Part shown: positions 17,259-28,745 of the stretch, one piece after another
Numbering within the stretch: position 1 is the first letter of the stretch
How the letters are laid out: each line of letters opens with the position of its first letter
Assembly: GCA_027483645.1 (NCBI GenBank)
Contig: JAIXUD010000008.1
Span: forward strand, 1 to 64,000
Direction: 5' to 3'
DNA length: 64,000 bases
From: Sphingobacteriales bacterium
GTDB taxonomy: Bacteria; Bacteroidota; Bacteroidia; Chitinophagales; CAIOSU01
Position numbers and translations under genes: made by a program
Notes under the pieces: model-generated
Told to the model about the DNA's origin: nothing
Seen by the model: the letters and a program-made list of their open reading frames with translations, nothing else
Database searches by the model: none

Positions 17259-17804
17259 ATGGACATTTTCGTTGGGAGCCTCCCCTTTAAACTTGAAGAA
17301 GCGGGGTTGAGGGAATTATTTGAACAATACGGCAGCGTAAGCTCTGTAAAAATCATCGTTGACAAGGTAACTCGCCAGAACAAAGGTTTTGGTTTTATCG
17401 AGATGCCCGACGAAGAAGAAGCCAACAAAGCTATAGCCGCACTTCACGGCTTTGAGGTAATGGGGCGCACTATTGTAGTAAACAAATCGGAGCCGAAGAA
17501 AGAAGGCGAAGGACGTAGTGGCGGTGGCTATGGCGGCGGCGGAAACCGTGGCGGCGGCGGCGGTTACGGCGGCGGTGGTGGCTACAGTGGCGGTGGCGGC
17601 GGAAGCCGTGGCGGCAGTGGCGGCGGTTATGGCGGCGGCGGTGGAAGCCGTGGCGGTAGTGGCGGTGGTTACGGTGGCGGCGGCGGAAGCCGTGGTGGCA
17701 GTAGCGATCGTGGTGGTTATGGCGGTGGTGGCGGCGGAAGCCGTGGCGGCAGCAGCGACCGCGGTGGCTATGGTGGCCGCGACAAAAGAAACGACGATTA
17801 CTAA
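17259..17804 (+). CDS. glycine-rich RRM RNA-binding protein
   Basis: A 181-residue protein. Residues 1-80 form one RNA recognition motif, with RNP2 IFVGSL near the start and RNP1 NKGFGFIEM at about 46-54. Residues 86-175 are a low-complexity tail of GGYGGGG and GGSRGGS blocks with SSDRGGYGG repeats, like cyanobacterial and plant glycine-rich proteins that bind RNA in the cold. The DNA of the tail is itself repetitive. It is monocistronic. A role as a cold-induced RNA chaperone is inferred from the family. Confidence 0.95.
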   Translation: MDIFVGSLPFKLEEAGLRELFEQYGSVSSVKIIVDKVTRQNKGFGFIEMPDEEEANKAIAALHGFEVMGRTIVVNKSEPKKEGEGRSGGGYGGGGNRGGGGGYGGGGGYSGGGGGSRGGSGGGYGGGGGSRGGSGGGYGGGGGSRGGSSDRGGYGGGGGGSRGGSSDRGGYGGRDKRNDDY

Positions 17805-17909
17805 TCAACGTTTTTTCGCACCTTATCAAATTGCAAGATCTAGTCTTGGTGGTGGTATATTGATGCATTAGCTCTTTCAAGCTATATCTTTACCTACCCT
17901 GAATCATAT

Positions 17910-17948
17910 AAAGCGCGCTGAGCCTAGGTTTGGTGCGCTTTTGTTTTT
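17910..17948 (+). terminator. terminator after the RRM gene
   Basis: Stem AAAGCGC (17910-17916) with GCGCTTT (17935-17941), followed by TTGTTTTT. Confidence 0.75.
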
Positions 17949-18059
17949 AGGGGGTCTGGGTGTATGGTTTCTCTTTTGCCGTAGGCTTGGTCCTTGAAAG
18001 CATCTTAATTTTTATACCAAAAGCCTATCTTTAGTCCTTCCCCAAAAAAGGCAGCTATC

Positions 18060-19859
18060 TTGCAAAAAGCATCAAACAGCATATCCCTTATTGCTTGGCT
18101 AGTAGGTGCCTTGGTGCTGATTGTGGCGGCTTTTCTATACCCCAAGTGGACGTTTACGGGCAGCGAGGCCGTTTTGTCGTGGGATGTTTTCGGCTACTAT
18201 CTCTATCTGCCGGCGCTATTCATTTACAATGATTTGGGCGGAGTAGGTTTCTTGGATGCATTGATGACGCAGTATGAGCCCGCCCCATTCAACTATCATG
18301 CCTTCCCATTGGGATCGGGCAATTATATTATGAAGTACTCCATGGGGCAGAGTATCTTCTATTTGCCATTCTTCTTTATCGGACATCTTTGGGCTACGTT
18401 TTCGTCTTATCCAGCCGATGGGCTTTCCTTTCCTTATCAAGCTTCCATCTTTTGGGGCGCCATGTGCTATGCCTTGGCTGGGCTATGGCTTATGCGCAAG
18501 ATATTGCTGCGCTACTTTAGCGATGTTGCCGTGGCGGTTACCTTGCTGCTGCTTATTATAGCTACCAATTACCTCAATTACGTGTCGTTCGATGGGGCGA
18601 TGACGCACAATCATCTGTTTACCATGTATGCGGGGTTGCTGTATCTGGTAATATTATGGCATAACAAGCCTTCCCTGTTGAAAGGGATTGGCATCGGTTT
18701 CTTGTGCGGCGTGGCAGCCCTTACCCGCCCTACGGAGATTATATGTGTGCTGCTACCATTGCTTTGGGGCGTGTACAACAAAGAAACCTTACGGCATAAG
18801 TGGCAACTGATACTGCAATACCAGTGGCATTTTATAGCAGCTATGGTGGTTACAGGCATAGTAGGCAGCCTGCAGCTTATCTACTGGAAATACTACAGCG
18901 GCCATTGGCTGGTATATAGCTACGAAGACCAAGGGTTCAGTTTTCTAAAGCCGCACCTTATTGATGGGCTGTTTAGCTTTAAAAAGGGCTGGCTGATTTA
19001 CACGCCGGTAATGATTTTTGCTATACTGGGCCTCATCCCACTATACCGAAGGCATCAACCTATCTTTTTGGCAGTGCTCATTTTTAGTGCTGTAAATATA
19101 TACATTACCTTCAGTTGGGACATTTGGTGGTATGGCGGCAGTTTCGGCGCTCGCTCTATGGTGCAATCATATGCGGTGTGGTTGTTGCCGTTTGCGGCCT
19201 TTATGCATTGGTTAGTACAAAGCAAGTTGCGGTGGCTTCCATTGGTGCCACTGGTAGGGGTGTTTATCTGGTTAAACCTGTTGCAAACCTACCACTGCCA
19301 CTCTCCACAAGGGCTGATGCACCCAGAAGGGTTAACTAAGCTATATTGGTACAAGGCATTTGTTTTGCAGGAAAGGGGCCAACACCTGCGTAAGTTTCTC
19401 GACTGGCCGTTTGAAGCACCTAGCGATGATCATTTCTTAGAGAACATAGAGTTATTGCGCATTGATCCTTTGGATACTACTGAAGTGCTAAGTGGCAAGC
19501 GGGTAATACTATCGGGTAGAGATCATCAGGATTCTGTTGAGGCTGTAGCCGCCATGCCTGTGCATACCAAAAAAGATTGGGTGCGCGCCACCACCAAACT
19601 ATACTACACCCAAATGGAAATGGAGGAGGGGAAGATGGCCCGCCTAGGTATGCGATTCTATAAAGGCGGCAAGGTTAAATACCAAACCAGTACGCGCTTG
19701 CAATGGTTGTTTAAGGCCAGTATTTGGTATGAAATAGAAATTGAAATACCCCTTACCTATAAGCGTGCTGATGCTGATAGCATAGCAGTGTATTTAGAGA
19801 ACCCAGGAAACGCCCTATACGCCGATACCATAAAGCTGGAATTGCTGGTCAGAAAATGA
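18060..19859 (+). CDS. polytopic membrane protein, GT-C glycosyltransferase-like
   Basis: A 599-residue protein with about ten to twelve transmembrane helices up to residue 405, then a soluble C-terminal domain of about 190 residues. The first loop has SWDVFGYYLYLPALF, an acidic motif placed as in GT-C enzymes that use polyprenyl-phosphate sugars. Further aromatic and basic loop motifs are seen (CGVAALTRPTEI; FSWDIWWYGGSFGARS). The TTG start at 18060 places the first helix at residue 9; no in-frame ATG precedes it. It stands alone, so donor and acceptor cannot be inferred. Confidence 0.75.
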   Translation: MQKASNSISLIAWLVGALVLIVAAFLYPKWTFTGSEAVLSWDVFGYYLYLPALFIYNDLGGVGFLDALMTQYEPAPFNYHAFPLGSGNYIMKYSMGQSIFYLPFFFIGHLWATFSSYPADGLSFPYQASIFWGAMCYALAGLWLMRKILLRYFSDVAVAVTLLLLIIATNYLNYVSFDGAMTHNHLFTMYAGLLYLVILWHNKPSLLKGIGIGFLCGVAALTRPTEIICVLLPLLWGVYNKETLRHKWQLILQYQWHFIAAMVVTGIVGSLQLIYWKYYSGHWLVYSYEDQGFSFLKPHLIDGLFSFKKGWLIYTPVMIFAILGLIPLYRRHQPIFLAVLIFSAVNIYITFSWDIWWYGGSFGARSMVQSYAVWLLPFAAFMHWLVQSKLRWLPLVPLVGVFIWLNLLQTYHCHSPQGLMHPEGLTKLYWYKAFVLQERGQHLRKFLDWPFEAPSDDHFLENIELLRIDPLDTTEVLSGKRVILSGRDHQDSVEAVAAMPVHTKKDWVRATTKLYYTQMEMEEGKMARLGMRFYKGGKVKYQTSTRLQWLFKASIWYEIEIEIPLTYKRADADSIAVYLENPGNALYADTIKLELLVRK

Positions 19860-19916
19860 TCTAACTGAAAGACTGCATTTTTCGACCCACAATTGGAACC
19901 ATCTAAACCAATCTAC

Positions 19917-19939
19917 ATTTACCAATAACCAATAACCAA
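19917..19939. repeat. AATAACC phrase abutting trhO stop
   Basis: TTACCAATAACCAATAACC then AATCAA, ending immediately before the trhO stop codon (complement at 19940-19942). Confidence 0.75.
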
Positions 19940-20857
19940 TCAACTAACTCCCGGCTTTACATAATACCCTTTAGGATTATACTCACGCTTGCGCGGGTGC
20001 TCCATACAAGTGGCGCTGCAAGCGCCCTGAAGGGTTTCGCCGCAATCTTCACACATGGGGGCATGCAGGTTACACTCGGGGTTAGCGCAGTTTACTATGC
20101 GCGGCGTGGTGTTGCCGCATACATAGCATTTGCTAATGATAGTCGGGTTCACGTCGTTCACGTCCGTTACTATTCGGTTATCAAACACGTACATTTTACC
20201 ATCAAAATCCTTCCCGCCGGTTTTTTGGTAGTAGTTGAGTATGCCGCCGTGCAGTTGATATACTTCTGGGAAACCCTGCTCCATTAGGTAAGCGCTTGCT
20301 TTTTCGCAGCGGATGCCGCCCGTGCAGTAAGTAAGTATTTTTTTGTCCTTATATGGCTCCAGTTCGCCCACTTTGGTAGGCAGGTCGCGGAAAGTCTCAA
20401 TATTTAGGTGGATAGCGTTTTTGAAGTGCCCGGCATCAAATTCAATTGTGTTGCGGGTATCCAGTATTACCACATCTTCGCGGTCTTTCATCTTCATAAA
20501 AGCCTCGGGCTCCAGGTATTGCCCAGTACTTTGGTTTGGATCAAGGTGTGCGGTTCTGTCGCCCAGCGTTACAATCTCCTTGCGGTAACGCACGTGGGTT
20601 TTTACGAAGGAGGGTTCGTCCACCCACTCCATTTTAAACCAAACATTACTCAGGCGTTCGTCGCTTGTTATGTATTCGGTAAATTCTTTACAAAGCTCTG
20701 GCGTGCCAGATACCGAGCCGTTAATGCCTTCGTCGCCAATAAGGATGCGGCACTTAATGCCAATTTTCTTGCAAAAGCGGAGCAAGCGGGTGGCATATTC
20801 CTCCGCATCCGCTAGTTTTACATACTTGTAAAACAAGAGGGTTTGATACTGTTTCAT
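19940..20857 (-). CDS. trhO: tRNA uridine(34) hydroxylase, rhodanese-type
   Basis: A 305-residue YceA/TrhO protein, which makes 5-hydroxyuridine at the wobble position of tRNAs using O2. The N-terminal acylphosphatase-like domain has GDEGINGSVSG at about 41-51. The central rhodanese domain carries the active-site loop CTGGIRCEK. The Cys-rich tail (CYVCGN, CANPECN, CEDCGETLQGACSATC) looks zinc-binding and is usual for the longer family members. A consensus promoter lies 49 bases upstream. Confidence 0.93.
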   Translation of the reverse strand: MKQYQTLLFYKYVKLADAEEYATRLLRFCKKIGIKCRILIGDEGINGSVSGTPELCKEFTEYITSDERLSNVWFKMEWVDEPSFVKTHVRYRKEIVTLGDRTAHLDPNQSTGQYLEPEAFMKMKDREDVVILDTRNTIEFDAGHFKNAIHLNIETFRDLPTKVGELEPYKDKKILTYCTGGIRCEKASAYLMEQGFPEVYQLHGGILNYYQKTGGKDFDGKMYVFDNRIVTDVNDVNPTIISKCYVCGNTTPRIVNCANPECNLHAPMCEDCGETLQGACSATCMEHPRKREYNPKGYYVKPGVS

Positions 20858-20905
20858 CTGCAGTGCTGGCTACTTTAAGTGTAAATTAAATTGCGCTAGC
20901 GGCTG

Positions 20906-20937
20906 CAAAGATACGTTGGTTTTTTGCCCGAGTCAAC
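20906..20937 (-). promoter_or_regulatory. trhO promoter
   Basis: Read leftward: GTTG, a spacer of 20 bases, then TATCTTTG (20906-20913), a perfect -7 box with a near-consensus -33. Confidence 0.6.
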
Positions 20938-21079
20938 CAAGAGTTACTATATACCGTGTTTCGGGGGGTATGCCCCATTTTTTTTAGCCCAAAAGCATTA
21001 TGGCATAGTTTCTGCTAATGGGGATAATATATTACCCATTCTTCATTATCTTAGTAACCACACTAACCTTATAAACAAC

Positions 21080-21646
21080 ATGAAAAGCCTCTTCACACTC
21101 TCTTTTGCTTTTTTGCTGCTATTGGCAGCGCCCGCCACTGCTCAAATTAAGGTGGCCGATGTTACCATGCCCGGTTCCTTTAAAGCAGGTAGCAATACCT
21201 TGGTGCTAAACGGTGCTGGATTGCGCGAAAAATATTGGATAGACCTATACGTAGGTGCCCTGTACCTGCAGAACAAAAGCACTAATGGCACCGAAATAGC
21301 CAACGCCGACAAGCCAATGGCCGTTAAATTGCACATAGTAAGCAGTAAAATTAACCGCGAAAACATGGTGGAAGCCATTAACGAGGGCTTTACCAAAAGT
21401 ACCGGCGGCAAAACTGCCCCCATACAAGCGAAAATTGACCAATTACTTAAAGCCTTTACCTCTATTAAGGTGGGCGACATTTTCGACTTGGTGTATGAGC
21501 CGGGCGTAGGCACCTCTATGTATATCAACGGTAAAATAGCTACCACCGTTACTGGCCACGATTTCAAGAAAGCCCTGTTCGGCATTTGGCTTGGCTCAGT
21601 AGCTGTGGACGATAACCTAAAACAAGGTATGTTGGGCGGTAATTAA
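21080..21646 (+). CDS. secreted chalcone-isomerase-like protein
   Basis: A 188-residue protein with signal peptide (cleavage after APATAQ, about 22). The body matches the bacterial chalcone isomerase-like fold: VTMPGSFKAGSNTLVLNGAGL, DLYVGALYL, then FDLVYEPGVGTSMYINGK and FGIWLGSVAVDDNLK at the end. These bacterial proteins lack the flavonoid pathway and are thought to bind fatty acids or other ligands in the periplasm. The ATG at 21080 directly precedes the signal peptide; a start 52 codons upstream would bury it. It is convergent with katG. Confidence 0.88.
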   Translation: MKSLFTLSFAFLLLLAAPATAQIKVADVTMPGSFKAGSNTLVLNGAGLREKYWIDLYVGALYLQNKSTNGTEIANADKPMAVKLHIVSSKINRENMVEAINEGFTKSTGGKTAPIQAKIDQLLKAFTSIKVGDIFDLVYEPGVGTSMYINGKIATTVTGHDFKKALFGIWLGSVAVDDNLKQGMLGGN

Positions 21647-21685
21647 ATCTACTAGCAATATAAATTGCTAAATACACTAATAAAA

Positions 21686-21725
21686 AACAAGAAAGCCAGC
21701 TACGCTAGTAGCCGGCTTTCTTGTT
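21686..21725. terminator. bidirectional terminator
   Basis: An 18-base stem with one mismatch (arms starting AACAAGAAAGCC), loop GCTA, flanked by A and T runs. It separates the convergent chalcone-isomerase-like gene and katG. Confidence 0.9.
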
Positions 21726-21742
21726 TAATACAACACTCAGTC

Positions 21743-24073
<2,331 letters not shown>

Positions 24074-24297
24074 TTACAAAAAATTAGTGATAGTAGTACT
24101 GTGGCAAAGTAACCATCTTCAATGCTATCAATCAAATTGATTGATTCTATAGCCGTATAGAGAAAACCTATAAATACCCTATCGTCACTTATAGAAATAG
24201 AAGTTAAGCGAAGGTTAATTATTTATTATGAGGATAGTTTTCCGGTATTCCCATCCATATCAGTATTAAATTCGCATCCCGATAATAAGGTTACCTA

Positions 24298-25278
24298 GTG
24301 GAACAAATTGATGGACTAAAGATAGTATTAGTGCTGCTAGGCGGTTTGGTGGTGTTTTTGTACGCCCTCCATCAACTGTCAGAGTCGGTAAGGAAAGTTG
24401 CCGGCGAGCGGTTGAAGAATTTTTTGGCCAAGTTTACCCAAAATCTGATAACAGCCATTATTACGGGCATTATCGTTACCATCCTGCTCGATTCCTCCTC
24501 GGCGGTTATCATTATGGCCATTGCCTTTGTTAGCTCGGGCATGCTTACCTTTCGTCAGGCGGTAGGTATTGTAATGGGGGCAAACATCGGCACCACCATT
24601 TCAACACAGATTATAGCCTTCGATATTGGCGAATGGAGTGCCATACCGATGATCATTGGTTTTGCACTAATCATGTTTGCCAAAACGGAGAACCGAAAGG
24701 TCAAAGGCAAAGTGCTATTCAGTATGGGTTTGTTGTTTTTTGGCCTTTATGTAATGGGCGAAGCGGTGCGCCCGCTTAAAAACAGTGATTATTTTGTAGA
24801 ATGGATAGCAACCATGGAAACACCGTGGAAAGGGTCTTTTGCGGGTTTGATAACCACTCTGGTGCTGCAATCATCGTCGGCTACGGTGGGCATGGTGGTT
24901 AAGCTATCGCACGAGGGGTTGATGACTTTGCCTGCGGGTATAGCTATTATGATGGGTGCCGAGCTGGGCACCTGCTCCGATACCTTGATTGCCACCTTCA
25001 AGCAAAGCCGTCAAGCCATAAAAACAGGATTGTTCCATTTGTTTTTCAACCTTACCTCCATCATTATCGGGCTGGTGTTTATAGGGGCCTTTACCCAATT
25101 GATCTCGCGCATTTGGCCCGATGCGGCATTGGCCCATCAAATAGCCCATGCCCATGTTTTGTTCAATGTAATGGGGGTTTTACTGTTCCTACCTTTTATA
25201 AGTATAGTGATCAAATTGCTGGATAAATGGCTACCCGATCAAGCCAGCGAAGCAGCTGCCACTGCAACAGTAGAGTAG
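24298..25278 (+). CDS. Na/Pi cotransporter family protein
   Basis: A 326-residue membrane protein of the NptA/SLC34-like family with two inverted Na/Pi repeats. The hallmark QSSSAT motif is present in the second half (LQSSSATVGM, about 191) and as LLDSSSAVIIM in the first (about 64). It lacks the C-terminal PhoU domain found in longer members. The start is GTG. A Crp-type regulator follows 48 bases downstream. Likely a sodium-coupled phosphate or anion transporter. Confidence 0.9.
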   Translation: MEQIDGLKIVLVLLGGLVVFLYALHQLSESVRKVAGERLKNFLAKFTQNLITAIITGIIVTILLDSSSAVIIMAIAFVSSGMLTFRQAVGIVMGANIGTTISTQIIAFDIGEWSAIPMIIGFALIMFAKTENRKVKGKVLFSMGLLFFGLYVMGEAVRPLKNSDYFVEWIATMETPWKGSFAGLITTLVLQSSSATVGMVVKLSHEGLMTLPAGIAIMMGAELGTCSDTLIATFKQSRQAIKTGLFHLFFNLTSIIIGLVFIGAFTQLISRIWPDAALAHQIAHAHVLFNVMGVLLFLPFISIVIKLLDKWLPDQASEAAATATVE

Positions 25279-25326
25279 GAGCAGTGTGGGTATAGAAATT
25301 AGGGCTACTTTTCCTATCTTTCGTAC

Positions 25327-25911
25327 ATGCCCGATAGAGTTGTTGAGTTTGTAAGCCGCATCATTACTCTGGATGAGGAGCAGCGCGAAGCGTTGCGGTC
25401 GGTTATAAAGGTGAAGCGCATAAAGCGCAAGGAATACCTATTACGTGAAGGGCAGGTGTGCAACTTTGCCACCTATATAGTTAAGGGTAGCCTTCGATAT
25501 TATTACCTACAACAAGGGGAGGAGTACACGGGCCAGTTCTTCTTTGAAAATAGCTGGTATGCCGATTTCGAAAGCTACCTGACCGGTAAGCCCACCGAGG
25601 AAAACATACAAGCACTGGAAGACTGCGAGGTGCTGCTGCTCTATAAACACGATTTGGAGGTGCTATATAAACAGTACCCCATTTTTGAAAAATTTGGCCG
25701 CGTATCCGTCGAGCAGGCCTTCCTTGGGCTGAAAAACAAGAACAAAATGCTCACCCTGGAGTCGCCAGAAGAGCGCTACCTATCCTTGGTAAACGACCGC
25801 CCCATAGTGTTTGGCCGCGTGCCGCTTAAGTACATAGCCTCCTACCTATCCATCAAACCCGAAAGCCTGAGCCGAATACGCAAGCGGCTATACGATGGCC
25901 GAAACTCTTAA
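25327..25911 (+). CDS. Crp/Fnr family transcriptional regulator
   Basis: A 194-residue regulator with a cyclic-nucleotide-like domain (about 20-125: GQVCNFATYIVKGSLRYYYLQ) and a C-terminal winged helix (VPLKYIASYLSIKPESLSRIRK, recognition helix at about 170-185). No Fe-S cysteines and no clear cAMP-binding arginine are seen, so it is likely one of the many Bacteroidota Crp paralogues with an unknown ligand. TATCTTTC at 25315-25322, 4 bases before the ATG, resembles a -7 box. Confidence 0.9.
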   Translation: MPDRVVEFVSRIITLDEEQREALRSVIKVKRIKRKEYLLREGQVCNFATYIVKGSLRYYYLQQGEEYTGQFFFENSWYADFESYLTGKPTEENIQALEDCEVLLLYKHDLEVLYKQYPIFEKFGRVSVEQAFLGLKNKNKMLTLESPEERYLSLVNDRPIVFGRVPLKYIASYLSIKPESLSRIRKRLYDGRNS

Positions 25912-25974
25912 CCCAAGTCAATTTTTATTGAACCGATTGTGGCCAGCTTTACAGTGTACTTAAAAACACTAAAA

Positions 25975-26607
25975 ATGAAAAAACAATCGATTATGCTACT
26001 GTTGCTTGTGAGCAGCACCCTTAGTTTATTTTCGCAAACTGAAACCAAGAAGGCCCGCATATTTGGAGAGGTTGGGCTGGGCTTCGGCAAAACGCTATTC
26101 TTCGGCGATACCAAATCGCAGCTAGGCAAGGCTCTTGGCGGTACTTTTACACCGGGCACTGGCAATAACCTGATGATGGCCTTCTATTTCGCACCCGAAA
26201 AGTGGAAAGGTTTCGGTATCGGCACCCGCATCAAAGGCACTTTTGGCGCATCGGTTACAGGTGAGTTTGGCGATAGCTATATTTTTAACTTTTACAATTT
26301 AGCGCTATCAGGTAAATACTACCCAATGAAAGGTGGCTTCAACAAAGGCATTTATATTAGGGGTGGCGCAGGTTTCGGCCAGTTTACCAGCAAGCGAGAT
26401 AGTGAGGAAAACAATGTATATAAGCATCAATACGCCATCGGCGGTACCTTCACCGGCAGCATCGGTTGGTCGTTCCCCATCAAAAAAGTATCCCTCAATA
26501 TCGAAAGCGAGTTTGAATACTCCAGCCGCAATGGTACTATCGATGGCATTGGCAGCACCAGTTTCCGCAGCGGGCAAGTGGGGGGCAATGTGTACTTGGC
26601 ATTCTAG
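25975..26607 (+). CDS. outer membrane beta-barrel protein
   Basis: A 210-residue exported protein. The signal peptide ends near SLFSQ (about 20). The rest is alternating strands rich in Gly and aromatics (GEVGLGFGKTLFFGD, YIRGGAGFGQF, GNVYLAF at the end), as in small porin-like barrels. The ATG at 25975 starts with MKKQ and the signal peptide, so the GTG 12 codons earlier is not used. It lies 63 bases after the Crp-type gene and may be its target; that is inferred only. Confidence 0.72.
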   Translation: MKKQSIMLLLLVSSTLSLFSQTETKKARIFGEVGLGFGKTLFFGDTKSQLGKALGGTFTPGTGNNLMMAFYFAPEKWKGFGIGTRIKGTFGASVTGEFGDSYIFNFYNLALSGKYYPMKGGFNKGIYIRGGAGFGQFTSKRDSEENNVYKHQYAIGGTFTGSIGWSFPIKKVSLNIESEFEYSSRNGTIDGIGSTSFRSGQVGGNVYLAF

Positions 26608-26635
26608 GTTTAATTGGGAATGGTAGATTAGTCAA

Positions 26636-27499
26636 CTAAATCCTTTTCATCCACTCCCTCAACTCTAGGCCAATTTCTGGGTCGTTCAGGCCCATTAAAA
26701 GGTTGGTTTTGATGAAGTCTAGCTTGTTGCCTACATCATGGCGGCGGCCATCGAAAACATGACCATACAATGGCTCCGCTTGCATTTGTAGGCGCATGGC
26801 ATCGGTAAGCTGTATCTCATTGTTTACGCCGGGCGGTGTGTTGCGCAGGTGGTGGAAGATGGTTGGCGCCAACACATACCGCCCACTGAAAACCAGGTCT
26901 GAAGGGATGTTGCCCTTCGGTGGCTTCTCTATCAGCGCTGTGGCACTGTACAGCTTGTTGCCCAAGTGGTTGCCCACAAAAACCCCATAGCGGTGCGCTA
27001 TTTCCATCGGCACCCGTTGTAGCGAAACCGCGCTGCTGCCATATTGCTCATACACCTTGGCCAGCTCATAGGTAAGCGGCACTTCCGATTCAATAATGGT
27101 ATCGCCAAGCAGCACCGCAAAAGGCTCGTTACCGATAAAGGCTTCGGCGCATAGAATGGCATCACCAAGGCCCTTTTGTTCGTGCTGGTAGATGTATTGG
27201 ATATTGGCTAAGTTGCTCAGCGAGCGTATCGCTTCCAGTTCTGCCGTTTTGCCGCGCTTTTCCAGCAGGTGTTCCAAGGCTTCATCTCGGTCAAAGTGCC
27301 CACGCAATACCTCCTTACCCGCCGAAATGATGATCACGATATCCGTAATGCCCGACTGCACGGCCTCTTCTACCACGTATTGTATCACGGGCTTATCAAT
27401 AATCACCAGCATTTCCTTAGGCTGGGCCTTGGTAGCAGGTAGCAGGCGCGTGCCCAAGCCTGCGGCGGGTATTACTGCTTTGGTTATGGCTTTTTGCAT
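26636..27499 (-). CDS. galU: UTP-glucose-1-phosphate uridylyltransferase
   Basis: A 287-residue nucleotidyltransferase that makes UDP-glucose, or a related UDP-sugar, from UTP and a sugar-1-phosphate. It starts with AVIPAAGLGTRLLPATKAQPKEML, and also has VLLGDTIIE, ALIEKPPKG and the late DVGNKLDFIKTN. Length is normal. The next gene upstream on the same strand is a glucuronokinase-like kinase that would make a sugar-1-phosphate, so the pair could act in sequence. The start codon is directly preceded by an AATAACC-type phrase. Confidence 0.94.
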   Translation of the reverse strand: MQKAITKAVIPAAGLGTRLLPATKAQPKEMLVIIDKPVIQYVVEEAVQSGITDIVIIISAGKEVLRGHFDRDEALEHLLEKRGKTAELEAIRSLSNLANIQYIYQHEQKGLGDAILCAEAFIGNEPFAVLLGDTIIESEVPLTYELAKVYEQYGSSAVSLQRVPMEIAHRYGVFVGNHLGNKLYSATALIEKPPKGNIPSDLVFSGRYVLAPTIFHHLRNTPPGVNNEIQLTDAMRLQMQAEPLYGHVFDGRRHDVGNKLDFIKTNLLMGLNDPEIGLELREWMKRI

Positions 27500-27502
27500 G
27501 GG

Positions 27503-27625
27503 GGTTGGTTACTGGTTATTAGTTATTGGTGCGTGCCATAGTAAGCATTTAACATTGTACTTTGTACATCGTACATTGTACATCATTTGCAGCAGTCTTA
27601 TGTCTTGTGTCTTGCGTCTTGTGTT
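27503..27625. repeat. three adjacent degenerate phrases between galU and the GHMP kinase gene
   Basis: In order: GGTTACTGGTTATTAGTTAT, a complement of the AATAACC type; then ACATTGTACTTTGTACATCG with TACATTGTACATC; then TCTTATGTCTTGTGTCTTGC with GTCTTGTGTTTC. Each is built from 7- to 10-base words. They fill the whole gap. Confidence 0.75.
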
Positions 27626-28621
27626 TCAAGAAGAAACAATATCGGGTTTTATTACCTCAGCACCTATACCTCGCAGGGTTTTGGTTAGCTCTTCGAGCAT
27701 CCTTTCATCCTCATACGTGCCGATAATGGCACCGCCCGAACCGGTGAATTTGGCGCTGGCGCCCACGCTACGGGCGGCATCCACCAAGGCTTTGTTGCCC
27801 GGGCTGATGGCCAAGGTGCGGTGGCGGATGTCAAAGTTCTCATTGAGGAGTGCGGCAATGTTCTTATCACCCGTTTGCAGCTTTTGCCATACCGCATCCG
27901 TTAGGCCTTTCCATTGCTCTATTGCGACGTGTACATCGGCATCGCCCTTTGCGTATCGTGTGGCAAGGTCGTTATGGGTCACCTCCGAGCCCTCGCTCAG
28001 GTTGGTGCGGTAGGCCAGGTATAGGTTTGGCAGCAGCCCCTTGTCAAACGGCACATACTCGCCATAGCCGCGCTGCTGTATCAGTTGCTTGTCAAAGTCC
28101 ATGTACACCGGCGTTGCGTACACCTGCGCCACACGGTCTTGCAGGCCCGCGCCTATCTTAAGCTCGTCCTTCTCTACTTGCAGTATCAGGTTGGCCAAGA
28201 TGGGCTTAGGCACCTCGATACCGTAAAACTGCAGCATAGCCGTCATCGCTGCCGTAACAATGGCGCTCGACCCGGCCAGTCCTAGCCTACTAGGTATATC
28301 GCTTGTATAGCTGATGGTGAAGTTCTGCTCAGGTAGCGATATGCCCTGCTGGGCGCAATACCCATGCAGCACCTTGATGGTGGCCTTTATTAGGCGCGTG
28401 CCGCCATAGTAGCCGCTTTGCCGCACCTCCTCGGCCAGTTCGGCCATGCTGCCGAAGTGCAGGCGATCTTTACCGCAGGGTACTATCTGCAGTTGCTCGC
28501 TGGGGCGCAGCTCCACCTGTGCGCTGAAGTTTTGGAACACAAAGGCAATGGTCTTGCCAAAGTACCCGTCCGAAGGGTTACCAATGAGCGCCGCACGGGG
28601 GTATGAGGTGGTTTTAATCAT
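27626..28621 (-). CDS. GHMP kinase, glucuronokinase-like
   Basis: A 331-residue small-molecule kinase of the GHMP superfamily. The ATP-binding motif GLAGSSAIVTAAM (about 130) and the C-terminal glycine motif FTGSGGAIIGT are clear. The N-terminal RAALIGNPSDGYFGKTIAF resembles plant glucuronokinase more than galactokinase or mevalonate kinase, though a heptose or other sugar kinase is possible. Its product would be glucuronate-1-phosphate, which the adjacent GalU-type enzyme could convert to UDP-glucuronate. The ATG at 28621 is 7 bases from a perfect -7 box; a start 39 codons upstream would translate repeats. Confidence 0.75.
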   Translation of the reverse strand: MIKTTSYPRAALIGNPSDGYFGKTIAFVFQNFSAQVELRPSEQLQIVPCGKDRLHFGSMAELAEEVRQSGYYGGTRLIKATIKVLHGYCAQQGISLPEQNFTISYTSDIPSRLGLAGSSAIVTAAMTAMLQFYGIEVPKPILANLILQVEKDELKIGAGLQDRVAQVYATPVYMDFDKQLIQQRGYGEYVPFDKGLLPNLYLAYRTNLSEGSEVTHNDLATRYAKGDADVHVAIEQWKGLTDAVWQKLQTGDKNIAALLNENFDIRHRTLAISPGNKALVDAARSVGASAKFTGSGGAIIGTYEDERMLEELTKTLRGIGAEVIKPDIVSS

Positions 28622-28628
28622 GGTAAGG

Positions 28629-28636
28629 CAAAGGTA
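28629..28636 (-). promoter_or_regulatory. -7 box of the GHMP kinase gene
   Basis: TACCTTTG read leftward, 7 bases before the ATG. If used, transcription would begin at or very near the start codon (leaderless mRNA). Confidence 0.5.
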
Positions 28637-28639
28637 GCA

Positions 28640-28745
28640 TTTGGTTATTAGTTGATTGGTTAATTGGTTGATTGGTTTTTTGAAGTGGTTGATGGTCCAT
28701 GCTCGATGGTCCATGGTACAATTAGGTTTGTCGTCCACGAACTGA
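28640..28745. repeat. AATAACC-type and GGTCCATGG-type phrases
   Basis: GGTTATTAGTTGATTGG, repeated GGTTGATTGGTT words, then GATGGTCCATGCTCGATGG and TCCATGGTAC. The gap onward to 28903 shows nothing else I recognise. Confidence 0.65.

Noticed and set aside
17470-17880. Long ORFs in other frames of the glycine-rich gene
   Set aside because: Low-complexity GGN repeats keep all frames open (His/Arg- or Ala/Val-rich shadows); the RRM frame is the real one.
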